Notes under the pieces: generated by a model
Database searches by the model: none
Told to the model about the DNA's origin: nothing
The model's input: the letters and a program-made list of their open reading frames with translations, nothing else
NCBI GenBank assembly: GCA_029207755.1
Contig: JARCOQ010000016.1
Span: 12,483,307 to 12,547,306, forward strand
Length of the DNA: 64,000 nt
Direction of reading: 5' to 3'
DNA from: Chamaea fasciata
Lineage: Eukaryota > Chordata > Aves > Passeriformes > Sylviidae
Position numbers and translations under genes: made by a program
Shown here: one piece after another, positions 35,701 to 46,760 of the stretch
How positions within the stretch are numbered: position 1 is the stretch's first letter
How the letters are laid out: the number at the start of each line of letters is the position of its first letter

Positions 35701-38205
35701 AACCTGTGTAGCCAATCTTCTGCCTTCTGATAAAGTGTATATAAATGGAGTCAGAAATATTAAAACAGAGCCTTCCTGCCTGACCTGCTGCTGCGTGCCT
35801 CATCCTTTGTGTGTCTGATACTGCGACAAGTCTCTGCTCGTGTCTTTGCAACAATCAATCCACAGATCAGCCCCCCGCAGATGGTGGAACCAACACGAGA
35901 TGCGCAGCAATTCTGAAACCTGGGATCTGCAGAGGCCAGCGAGCAGTGTGCTCCATCCTTCTCCATCCTCCTGGAGCACATTTGCTGCCCCCTGCCCCTC
36001 CCTGCCCCATGCCCCTGCTGCTGCACCGGGAGCGGGCAGGGCTCTGACTTACGGCAGCAGTGGAATTTGCTCCATGCTTCATTAGCTGGCCGACAAAGCA
36101 ATCCAGGGCTGTTATTGAATCATATACCATCCTTACTATTCTCCCTTGCTCCGTTTTATTTCACTGGGTAATTTTTATTTTTTTTTTCCCCCCACCACCT
36201 AATTTCTCAGGAGAGAGAAAAATGCTTTGCATCCTATTTTTAAAGCTATCCCCAGCAGCAATACCAATACTAGTATTTTCACAGACTGTCTTCTCCCATA
36301 CACAAATTCTAATTATATGCTGTAGGAACCAGCTTAAATGTTACACCTAATTTAATATATTAAACGAACAGGACTGCTAAGAACAGATAATTATTCCATT
36401 TCTGTCTATTTGATATTTTCAGTTCACTTCTCTATGTAGGCTTCCCTTCATGCTAAACAGTATTTTAGAGTTTATTCAATAGTCTATCCTGCCAAACATA
36501 ACATTTCCCATCAGCAACTGAATTGATCAGGAAGTGATCAGAGCTGGACAGCAGCACAGCACTGCCTTTCAGGGTTATTGATTTACTTCCAATGAAGCCA
36601 ATAGGAACTTGCAGTCAGCATAATATTCATATTGCCACATTGAACATAATTTGGTCTTTAACACTCAAAATTACTAATTTTAGTGTGCTTAGAATCAATT
36701 TCAGTATTAGGAGCTGCAAAGATATTGTAAGGAATGAATGATGAGACACAAAGGCAAGCATGTATATGCATCGTTTTGTGTATTTTTAACAAAATTGTCT
36801 CTAAGTTTCATCCCTCAGCAGCATGAATCGTTTCACCGGCATTGCAACATAAAAGTCCACTGCTTCTCTCCAATGGTTTCAATTAAAATCAAAGGAAAAT
36901 CTTTATCACTTACATCCCCTAATGCCAAGAAAATATTCTATATCATTATAATTTGAATTCCCAAAAACTTAACTCCAGGAAGGGCATCTATGCTTCCTGA
37001 ATTATTTTCATTTGATTCAGATGTGAAGGGAAAATCAAAACAACAATAAAAACTTGCACGCCATCATTAGGGGTATTTTTATACAGAAATATTTCCCTCA
37101 GAACTCTTTTTCCATCTCCATGAAAGCTTTTGTCAATGTGTCAAAGCAATTTATTAATATATTCATTATAGAGAACATCATTCCTACTCTACAAATCAGG
37201 ATCTGAAACAAATCAGCTTGTCTGAAACTGTTCACACATCTTGAAAAAAGTCTGCAAGACATGGCCCAGTTAAAATAAACACAGAACAACAAGAAAACCA
37301 ACCAGGTGACTGAATTTATGTTATGAAGATAGAAGGGTACCTAAAGCTTTTAAAGACGCTACACAAGCAGGTGAGTCCATAATAATTAGAATTATAATTG
37401 CAATAATACCAATAATTACAGCTTTTTACAAAGATGTGAGGTTTTATCACAATTGATTCTCCTACAAGAGTTTCAGATAGAATTCAAATAGAGGAAACAA
37501 ATGTTTCCTAAGCCTTGATGTAGCCCAGTGGACAAAGTTTGGCCAACGCCTTGTCATGGACACACGTGCATTAATAACTTGCCAGAGTTACTTGTTTGTG
37601 TCGTGCCCCACAGACAAGGTGCACTGGTGACTGACCCTGTCACTGAGCCAACCTGAAACTGTTTTTTTAAAACATTTTTTAAAAATTGTGCATGCCTGAT
37701 GTGCCAAACAAAGGCTCCTGAAATAAATGAAGCAATAACTTGTGCCATGACATTGGATACAGCAGCAGCTATAACAACATGCTCCCAAAAAATGCTTGCA
37801 CTTGATTTTTTTAAACAAAGTCAACATCCTAGAATTAATACAGAAGGAATTAAATAAAAAGATGTTATATCCCTTTAAAAGTAATTCATTTGTGATTATA
37901 TTTTAAATAATAATAAGTTCAAATACAAAGATAGTAAACAGCAGGAGCTCCTAAAAACAATAACCAGATCTTAAAATGCTTGTGAAATCCTTTGTTAAAT
38001 ATCCAGTTTCATCAAGAACAGTTCCCACAGGAGCAACTAGAAATTGTGTGTGCCCTCTCTCCTTTAACCTGCAGTATTTCCAGGCACTAACAATCATCAT
38101 TTGCACAGACACTCAACGAGTTACCACATCCAAACATCAAAAGTTTCCTGCTCAATACTTTCCCAGGGAATCAAGCTGATCCGATTAGCATGTCAGCATT
38201 TAAAT
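32791..38205. other. anonymous non-coding DNA
   Basis: Mostly AT-rich single-copy sequence. T-rich stretches ending in CAG occur at about 33238-33255, 34940-34958 and 36177-36210; they resemble splice acceptors, but no donor-bounded exon follows. A GC-richer island lies at about 35780-36060. Short TA runs are near 35603. No gene, RNA gene or transposon was recognised. Confidence 0.5.
36040..36180. promoter_or_regulatory. candidate conserved non-coding element (low confidence)
   Basis: Immediately downstream of the GC-richer island at 35780-36060 lies a balanced-composition, repeat-free stretch with CATTAGCTGGCC, GCAATCCAGGG and TTATTGAATCATAT words. The change in texture from its surroundings hints at constraint, but this is an inference without alignment. 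Confidence 0.15.
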
Positions 38206-38605
38206 AAACCCCCGCCCGAAGTGGAGAAGAATCATGAGAAACATTTCTCCAACACCAGTGATAGAGAACCTCCCAAACTGGGGAGAAAGCATGAGAAACA
38301 TTTCTCCAACACCAGTGATAGAGAACCTCCCAAACTGGGGAGGAAGCATGAGAAACACTTCTCCAGCATCAGTGATAGAGAACCTCCCAAACTGGGGAGG
38401 AAGCATGAGAAACATTTCTCCAACATCAGTGATAGAGAACCTCCCAAACTGGGGAGGAAGCATGAGAAACATTTCTCCAACATCAGTGACAGAGAGCCTC
38501 CCAAACTGGGGAGGAAGCATGAGAAACATTTCTCCAACACCAGTAACAAAGAACCTCCCAAACTGGGGAGGAAGCATGAGAAACACTTCTCTAACACCGG
38601 TGATA
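38206..38605. repeat. 57-bp tandem minisatellite, about 7 copies
   Basis: Units begin CATGAGAAAC at 38233, 38290, 38347, 38404, 38461, 38518 and 38575, a constant 57-bp spacing. A partial, more diverged unit precedes them (from about 38206), and the last copy breaks off at about 38604. Copies differ by only a few substitutions and no indels. Because 57 is a multiple of three and the unit lacks stops in several frames, it yields four overlapping open frames: plus 38101-38688 and 38234-38800, minus 38232-38681 and 38200-38586. In the longest, the repeat reads RKHEKHFSNTSDREPPKLG. Substitutions fall at both silent and replacement positions, giving no sign of protein selection. Best read as a VNTR-type minisatellite. 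Confidence 0.95.
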
Positions 38606-41600
38606 TTCTCAATAACGAGGCACTGTGGCAGGTCAGCCAGGTCTGTTTGTGCAAAGCTCTGTCAGCACTGGAATATTCCAAGGAGTGAACACAGTGGCAT
38701 TACCCACAGCAGCAGAATTCTGTGTACAGGCTACATCCAAGACGTTATTAGAGACAACTTTTCCGCTTCTCCCTCCTCCTTCCCTCTCATTAGGCAGTAA
38801 ATCCAATGTGAGTTATCCAAACACTCCTGAGCAATTAACTCGTGTCATCCTTCTACAGTCACCAGTTCTAATTTATCCTTAATGAGAAGAATGTTAGAGC
38901 CCACGTGAACCTCTGAGTAAATACAATGGCTTGTAGCACACTCATAATTGTGGTGTTGGTGTGAAAGTTAACATACATTAATTGAAACAGGCCCAAGCAA
39001 CAGAAAGAAAATTGTTACAATTGCATAAAGGCAGGTAATGGTTTCCTTCAAATCAACTCGGGAACTCCAATCTCATATTATTATAATTTTCTGAATTATA
39101 AATAAAAGATTTAGAATACTAAAAATTAAAATACTTTGAATTGTGCTATCTAGCTGGTGTCTCAGTTTCAATTTTTATCGGCCTTCTCTTTTAATCTATT
39201 TTTATGAGATTTTCTTTCCATAATAGAACTAGGGCCATGCATGTATTTGAACTATATTCCCATCTTGATATATCTGTTACTTTACTTATGCAGAAATTAC
39301 AAGATTTACCCCATAGGTTATGAGTAAAAACATATACTTATATTAGTTATAAATGGATCTCTTCTGAATCTCAAGCATTTATATTGTTGCCTTTACTAAA
39401 ATTGGGGGTTTTGAAAGCTAACTCTTCAGGGTCTGGGTTTTTATTTTACTTTAATGGATTAAAGCCATCTTAGGGCAACATGAGATCTAGTCAGTCTTCC
39501 TCCAAGGAGCGTTCTTGGTGCAAAAAGTGAAAATTAAACCTGAAGGCTTGAGTACAAGGTGTGAAATGCAAAACTCCCCTTGTGTTTTCTCATCATCTTC
39601 AACTTCCTTGTTAAAAATTTATCAAACCTACCAGTTATGAATATAAAGCACTACCAAAATGCCTGAGATTAAAACATCAAGATTCACAGCTTTAAGAAAG
39701 TGCCAGCCTGAAAAACTGGATTTCTTCTTCCTGAATATGATGTGAGTTCTCCATTTTGCTACTCTTGTTTTTAGGTGAGAGGAATACAAAGCACATGTTC
39801 AAGGTCTCCAGCCCCATACAGCAACTGGTACCACAAAATAGCCCACAGAGGCTTCTAGAACAACAATCTAAGCTTATTTTTTATTTATTTCCTACCCTAA
39901 TTGTGTAGGCTCTTAGCAGCCTGTAGCTGTTAGCTCTTCTCTCAGGATGAAGGCTTTTTCCTTGAGCCCCCAGTTGGAAGATATTTTTAATTCATATACA
40001 CCACTGGTAGTCCCCTGCCAGGGAAGGGACGCCTTCCCTTCAGTGACAGTCAGACAGAGACAATGCTAACTGAAAGTTCATATGCAAGAGAATATTTCTA
40101 ATGTAATTTTTAAAAAATATTTTAATACGTAGATACTGATAGATACACGTGTGTATGTCTACATATAAATACACTGTTTACTTACCTTATACGTGTCTAT
40201 AGTTAACACACAACTTTTTCCTACAGTAACCATTCTCAAAAGATTTAGGCACAAACTTCAGTATTATGACACATCTAATTTTAATCTCAGTTTCAACAGT
40301 GACAAACTTAGCTTTCCTTGAAAGTACTTACATAATAAATAGTACATCCAGATTACAGGCTGGAGCTAAATATACCAAAACCATATTCCAAGTATATATA
40401 AAGCTATTTACTCTTGTACTGAAAGGATACATTTTTCAGTCATACATTATTAAAAGCAGAATTGTTGTAAAGTTTAAGGAAGAGAATTGATTGTTTCATT
40501 TTTTTGGGGGGGTGGCAGCTAAGAATTCATATCATGTGGCACAAAGTAGTCCTAAAAGTAGCACCTTCCCCTCCCACACCAAACTTGTACATATATCAGT
40601 TTAATCACTTTTTTCAATCCATTAAAATAAAATTTCCACGGCACTTAGTATCATATGAGATTTTAGTCTCTCCTTCAGGAAGAGGCAAGCCTCAAGTTCC
40701 CATTAATTTTTAAAAACTAAAACACAAGCATTTAAATTACCTTGTGATTCCTCCCCCTTCTTTTCCTAAACAAGACCTATTTATTCTGCTAAAATATTAT
40801 TTTAACCTTTCCATCAGTCTGAAGTGGGATACACACTCATTCTGGGTCACTGCTAATAAGCAAAGCAACAAAGTACATTAAAAAAAAATCTTTAGGACAC
40901 CTCCTTAATCTAGATGAGTCCTGTGTTCACTCTAAACATGTAGTGCTCACAGAGCTAAGAATACAAGGGAAGTACACATTCACACTGACAAATTCCAGTC
41001 ATCACCACTCCCAAAGAAACTCTGCTATCTTTGTGCAGTGTTACTGAGAGAGAAGCCAGTTTTGTTCTCCACCATTAAAATACAATGTTTTCCAAGTGAA
41101 GTTTGAAAAGAAACAGTGATCATGGAATTTACCGTTTTACTTTTCTGCTTCTACATCTCAAACAAAAACAGAGACAATATTTCCTGGATTACATAAATAT
41201 GCTTATAATGCACACTAAACCAAAGAATATTCTTGGAATTTACCTTTATCTTTAAAAGCTGCTGTTCAAATTATTTAGATCTAGCAGTATAAAACACATT
41301 TTGATTTTATAAGCAAGTTCCTCACCTATCTAGTTCTGCAGTTTATGTCCCACCTGTATCTGTTTTATGAATGCCAGTGGACTTTGAAGATCTACCACAT
41401 TCCCTTCAGTTCCTTTCCTCTCCTTCATTAAACACGTTCTTGGCACTTTTTAGGACCCATACTGCACTTACATAAAGAGGATTTATGAATAAACACGTGA
41501 GATGAGCTCCTGCTCACCCAGACTAACCGTGAAATGCAGCAGCAGCTCATATCTTCACTTTCAGAGCCAGGTGAGAATTCCCCATGGAGCACGCATTGTG

Positions 41601-44263
41601 TAATACTGGACACAAACCTAACGTTTCTTTTTGATTTGTAGTTGCGTCCTCTGAAAAGCACAAATAAAAACACACAGCCTTGCAACAGAACTTTCTGCAG
41701 TGCTGGAATTAGCATCCATGTGTTCCTGTGCACTGTGAGCTGCATCAACTGCTCAGCTGTTTACAAATTCCAAGCGATCACAGCTATGTACATTTGTATT
41801 TAGTTAATTTATCAACCACACTGCTCTTCTACTTTATTCAAAACCCATCTTCCATGTGACTACAGTAGGCTCTCACTGAGACTATTTTTTTCCATCTGTA
41901 AAATCTGTACAGTACAGATTAAGTAGTTTTTAATTACAAACTAATAACAAACTAATGGTATAATTTATGTGGTAATCTAATTTGTCATTCAAACTGTAGA
42001 AAATAACAGTAGCTGCCAAGCAAGACATCCTAGAAAATTGTTGTAATACACATTTGGATAAGTGAAACCTCATCGCACTATTCCAAATTAGGGATTTCTA
42101 AGGAATACAGAGCAAATGACAACTGCACAGTAAACACAATTGTCTGAGGGTCGATTCCAGACAATTCTGGTTAAAATATTTTAAGTCATATAACTTTCCT
42201 CTACTATTTCAACAAGTTTCTTCCTCACACATTTCAAATCACAGGCTCTACACATTCCAGGCCGTGCGATACCTGCAGCTAGAGGCAAAACTGACAGCAG
42301 TGAGAGACCCCTCCCATGATAAACCAACCACGTGAGACATCTTAAACTGGTGTAGGGTTCATCTTTTCAGCATGCAGAACACTTTCTACAGCCACAGATT
42401 TTTGATTCAGCATTAAATTGTAAATGACGTGCAACAATAAAAATTATGTAACTGCTGTTTTGTGTGGGCTTAGAGGCGTGTTTGGGCATAAAATGGGACT
42501 GAGATGAGATGTGTGCAGAGTTGTGAAGGCAAAACCATGAAAAGCAGCACTTCTAAGTGCAAAGCAAGAGTCTGAGAAAGTCTTTTCATGAATCCACAAA
42601 GTTGTGTTAAAAATTAATCTTGGCAAATACAGGAAAGTTGTGCATTCCACAGCTGAAAGCTGGAACTGTTAGTCCAGCTGTGGCTCATCTGTACCAAAAG
42701 TTCTGTCAATAACACAGGGTTCTGACACCATTTACTAAGCACAGAATATTTAAATTTTCCACGACTTTTAGCTAATCTCTTTGAAGAATGAATGTACTCT
42801 TTCCTTTACTAAATGATCAGTCATTATTTAAAAATACTATTTTGAGTCATTGGTCTTTGTTTTGTGAATCTTGAAGTGTTCTGGTGTTATCTCCTATGAT
42901 GTTACCTAACTACTCTGAAGTTTTAAAAAGTAGGAAATATGACACTGGAAAAAAATTCAATGTGGTCTCAGTAAAAAAAAAATCTTCAAATGTGTATAGT
43001 GACTGAAAAGGAAAGGAAAATGAAACCATCTCCAAAATATCTGGACAGGTATTTATGTCACTGCTGTTTACAAACCTCCTTAACTTCAACACAGCACGAA
43101 TTGGCCTGAAGATTATTATCCCATGCATATTACATGAGAAAGTTTATTAAATATTGTGGAAACTGAAAACTTCAACACCTCAAAATTAAGGCATTTCCCA
43201 AAGCTATGCCTGGCTTTCCAAGGATCCAGCTACTGGAGAGGGAACTACGTAGGTACTGCTCAGCTCACTCAGCAAAACAATGTGAGCTTCTCAGCTCCCA
43301 TGGATTTGTCTTGGCTTTCTTTCATGCATTCCATTTTACATTAAAAGGACTGTACATGACATTACGCTTTCAGGTTGTTAAGACCCTCATTCACACACAC
43401 TCCCAGGGGAAAAAAACTTAACCCACAATTGAAAAGGTGTCACAGAAATAGCCTAAATATAATTTAAAATTTTAAGCAAAACTTTTGGATCCAAAAACAT
43501 TCCACATAAGATCTCCACTGTCACCATAATCGGTACACTGTGCCCATCTGTATAAAACCAACTGTGAAAAATATCACATTACGCCATTTTCAGCAGCTTC
43601 CTACATTCTTTACATTTAGAAGTACAATGGAATGAGAGAGAGATTGAAAAAGATTTAGGTTTACAAACAAGAACCCACAAAGTATTTTACTTTCTTATCC
43701 CAAAACCATAGCAAACTAAAGACATAAAAGAAAAATAATTGGATTTTATTTATTTATTTAAATGAGATTTTATTGATATGTGTATTTGCACATGGAAATT
43801 AAGATATATGTTATATGCTCTTTATCTCCACTAACATACAGACATATTCCTCAAAAAAAAAACCCCAAGAACAAAGCATATTTTTTAGGAGGTTTGATTA
43901 CTCATTTCACTTTGCAATGGTGCAGGAATAAATTGATCAATGACATTGCTCAGTATCACAAAGTACTGGGTTGTACTTGCCTGATTCAGTGTTCAGTCAA
44001 GTAAGTAGAAATCAAAGAATGTTGTTAAGATGTTAATCAGACCTTTGCCCTTCACGTTCAATACCACAACTTTGTTCTGTGAATTCCTGGAAAATCTGAA
44101 GTTTTTGTTTTAAGGACACAAAACCTAAAACTTTCAGGCTGATTACAGATTACACCACTTAAAAAAATTATATTCAATTACATCGCAAGAAATATTTGGC
44201 CTGCGGAACGGAAAAAGCTTCAGCAGAGTGTAAAACTCAGTCTCCTTCATCTGTAGTTTGGAC
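38606..44263. other. anonymous non-coding DNA
   Basis: AT-rich single-copy-looking sequence. Minor features are a 19-bp near-perfect palindrome at 41902-41920, a G7 run near 40506 and a short (TTTA)n at 43744-43760. Open frames are under 110 codons beyond the end of the minisatellite and none is recognisable. Confidence 0.5.
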
Positions 44264-44599
44264 CACAGAATCACAGAATAAACTGGGTTAGAAAAGATCT
44301 TTGAGGTCATCAGTCCAACCTCTAACCCAACACCTCCTCATCAACTAAACCATGGCACTGAGTGCCACGTCCAGGCTTCTTTTAAACACACCCAGGGACG
44401 GTGACTCCATCGCCTCCCTGGGCAGACAATTCCAGCCCCCAATGACTCTTTCAGTGAAGAATTTTTTCCTGATGTCCAACCTCAACTTCCCCCGGTGCAG
44501 CTTAAGGCTGTGTCCTCTCATTCTGTCAGTGGCTGCCTGGGAGAAGAGACTGACCCCACTTGGCTACAGCCACCTTTCTGGGAGCTATGGAGCAGCTCC
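44264..44599 (-). mobile_element. CR1 LINE 3' end, antisense, about 335 bp
   Basis: On the plus strand it opens with the complement of the tail (CACAGAATCACAGAATAAAC). It then runs through GGTTAGAAAAGATCTTTGAG, AACCATGGCACTGAGTGCCA, CCCAGGGACGGTGACTCCAT, CTCCCTGGGCAGACAATTCC, TTTCAGTGAAGAATTTTTTC, GTGTCCTCTCATTCTGTC and GGGAGAAGAGACTGACCCCA. These are the CR1 3'-UTR and end-of-ORF2 landmarks in correct order. It breaks off at about 44599 in the GGGAGCTATGGAGCAG segment, a typical 5' truncation. The 175-codon frame at 44352-44879 is read backwards through it and is not a gene. It is inverted relative to the copy at 44815-45353. Confidence 0.92.
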
Positions 44600-44814
44600 A
44601 AACAAACTGCTGCTTCTGTGGGGCAAAAGGAGGTTCCAGAGGCCCAAGTGCCTGCCGGGTGCTGCCCTCTGGCCACGAGAAGCCCCTGCAGCTCCCAGCT
44701 GGGGCAGAGTGTGTGGAAAGGCTCCCAGCAGCAAAGTTCTGGGGGGTTCTGGTCAGTTTTTATTAAAAAATAACTATTTTGAGTCAGTGAGGCTCAGACA
44801 GGGGCTGCAGCAGA
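44600..44814. other. GC-rich spacer between two CR1 copies
   Basis: About 215 bp separating two oppositely oriented CR1 3' ends. The first 160 bp is GC-rich (GGCAAAAGGAGG, GTGCCTGCCGGGTGCTG, CCCCTGCAGCTCCC), then it turns AT-rich around TTTTTATTAAAAAATAAC. I cannot assign it to CR1 or another element. It may be a diverged upstream part of either copy or pre-insertion DNA. Confidence 0.4.
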
Positions 44815-45353
44815 GCCAGGTGTGGCCAGCAGGAGCAGGATCAGGGCTATGCTTGTGGCCCTGTGCTGGGCGCTGGTGAGGGTGCGACTTGAGCGCTGTG
44901 TCCAGTTGTGGGTCCCTCAACTGTGGGAGGACATTGAGGGGCTGGGAAAGGGTGCAGGGAAGGGAAGGGAGCTGGGAAAGGACGTGGAGCACATCTCCTG
45001 AGTGGAGGGGCTGAGGGAGCCCGGGGGGCTCATCCTGGAGAAGAGGAGGTGCGGGGGAAACACCTTCTCACTCCCAGCACCTCCATGCCAGGAGGGTGCA
45101 GCCAGGTGGGGCCGGGCTCTGCTCCCAGCGAACAAGGGACAGGACAAGAGGAAACTGAAATTGGCTAATAGGAAAACATTCTTCACACAAGGGGTGGTCA
45201 GGCTGCCCAGGGCAGTGCTGGAGTCACTGTTCCTGCAGGGATTTAAAAGAGGTGTGGACTTGGCACTTGGGGACATGGGTTACTGGTGGCCTTGCCAGTA
45301 CTTGGGCTTGATATCAAAGTTTTTTTTCCAGTCTAAACAATTCAATGATTCTA
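44815..45353 (+). mobile_element. CR1 LINE 3' portion, sense, about 540 bp
   Basis: The longest CR1 copy in the window. Landmarks in order: GTGTGGCCAGCAGGAGCAGG, CTGGGCGCTGGTGAGGGTGC, GAGCGCTGTGTCCAGTTGTG, GAGGACATTGAGGGGCTGG, CTCATCCTGGAGAAGAGGAG, GGACAAGAGGAAACTGAAAT, AGGAAAACATTCTTCACAC, GGCTGCCCAGGGCAGTGCTG, GGGATTTAAAAGAGGTGTGG, ACTTGGGGACATGGGTTACT and a tail ending CAATTCAATGATTCTAC. This corresponds to the last part of the reverse-transcriptase reading frame plus the 3'-UTR. It carries substitutions and deletions, and no intact reverse transcriptase remains. The plus frame 45002-45394 is a remnant translation artefact. Confidence 0.93.
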
Positions 45354-46154
45354 CAAAAAGAGGAAAAAAAAAAGATTTCTGGAGTACTCAATGAGCTACA
45401 AGGGAAGTGTGGTTTTGTTTATACTTCTTAATAAATAACATAGAAATTCCTGTAATAAGCTTTGTTATTTCAACACACACATTGTGCCTTTTTGCTACTA
45501 CCTTTGTCATGAGAAGGAGGTATCAGAATTATCATTCTTGGTATTTCTGACCTTTTCAGTATTCAGTTGTGTTTAGATTCACTGTCAGTTGTACCTCTCC
45601 TTCAGAGGTTACCAAGGCTCTAACCAAAGAAAAATGCGAATTGCCAGCAAGTCAAATTACAGAACATTAATAAGGTCAAAGCAGTACAGTTTATTATCAT
45701 CTTTCACAGAATACATGAAACATTAACGCTCTGCTACTTCATTTTCACGACAATAACTGGTAAGAGACCTTCCCGTGCAACTTATTCTCATTACAACTTT
45801 AAAATTACATTGTGATTTGTAATCCTGTAGCCCTCTTAGAATTTGTCTCTCTCTAAATATCTTATTTCAAACTGCACAGAGCTGCACATGAAATACTTCC
45901 AAAAAACGTGGGGGGTTTTTTGGCACTTCAGAGTTTCACTGAAACTAATGGAAAGTTGACTGAGGCACATTAGCAGGAAGACTGTAAGACAAGATGCCAT
46001 TTCACATGCTGGCAGAGCAAGAGAATGAGCTAAAGGCCTCCTCCCAACCTACACAATTGGAATTATTCTCTATCATTGTGAAGACCAAAACACAAGCAAA
46101 GTCTGTGAACCCCTAGTTAAGGTGGAGTATATTTTATAGAGAATGGTAATGGTT
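45354..46154. other. anonymous non-coding DNA
   Basis: AT-rich single-copy-looking sequence between two CR1 fragments; nothing recognisable. Confidence 0.5.
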
Positions 46155-46240
46155 GGTGCATCCTGGTCTAGTGAAAGGTGTCCCTGTCCATGACATCCTT
46201 AATTTCCCTTCCAACCCACAGCACTCTGTGCCTCTGTGAA
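46155..46240 (+). mobile_element. CR1 LINE 3' tail fragment, sense
   Basis: Contains CCTGGTCTAGTGAAAGGTGT, CCCTGTCCATGACA, a deleted stretch, then TTTCCCTTCCAACCCACAGC and a CTCTGTGCCTCTGTGA tail decayed from the ATTCTGTG octamer. This is the final part of a CR1 of the same type as the antisense piece at 6905-7033, which lacks these last bases. Only about 85 bp is recognisable. Non-coding. Confidence 0.75.
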
Positions 46241-46740
46241 AAGCTGTCAGCAGTACGGCAAGGTTTCCCCTCCCAGTCCACAGTGCAATATAGACTGCCC
46301 AGCCCAAAACTATGTATTTCTCATAAATTAATCTATTCTTCCAGAAGCTAATTGGCTTCAGGATTACCTAGCTAGACCTCTGAGATAGCAAGGGATGGAT
46401 TTTCACGTCAGTGCTAAGAAATTATATATATATTATTGTATATTAACAAGTTGCATTCCAACTCCCCACGCAATAGGGTAAACATTAACCTTAAGTTACT
46501 CAGCAAATATTCATAGAAGCTTCTAAATTATACATTATATATGGAAAACTTTCCTCTGAACAATAAAAATATCCTCGTCTTTTATTCAGAGCAACAGGAT
46601 TTGAAAGCAGAAGTAAATATAATTGAAAGTTATTTACTTCCTACACACTGAAGTAAATAGAAAATGCTTATGCATTGGTATAGATTCCATTTAAGAAACA
46701 CATTGTGTTTCCCATTCTGAACTGAAGAAAATCCTCTTTT

Positions 46741-46760
46741 TTGTTGTTGTTGTTGTTGTT
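46741..46760 (+). repeat. (TTG)n trinucleotide microsatellite
   Basis: Six to seven TTG units following a short T run. Simple sequence. Confidence 0.9.

Noticed and set aside
38101..38800. Long plus-strand frames of 195 and 188 codons as a repetitive protein gene
   Set aside because: They are produced by the 57-bp minisatellite, occur in several frames and both strands at once, and the unit substitutions show no preference for silent changes. No splice or promoter context was seen.
44352..44879. 175-codon plus frame as a gene
   Set aside because: It reads antisense through a CR1 3' end and then the spacer; no domain, and CR1 fragments commonly produce such frames.
45002..45394. 130-codon frame as an intact reverse transcriptase part
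   Set aside because: It lies in the degraded 3' part of a CR1 copy and does not keep a recognisable catalytic domain; the element is a truncated remnant.
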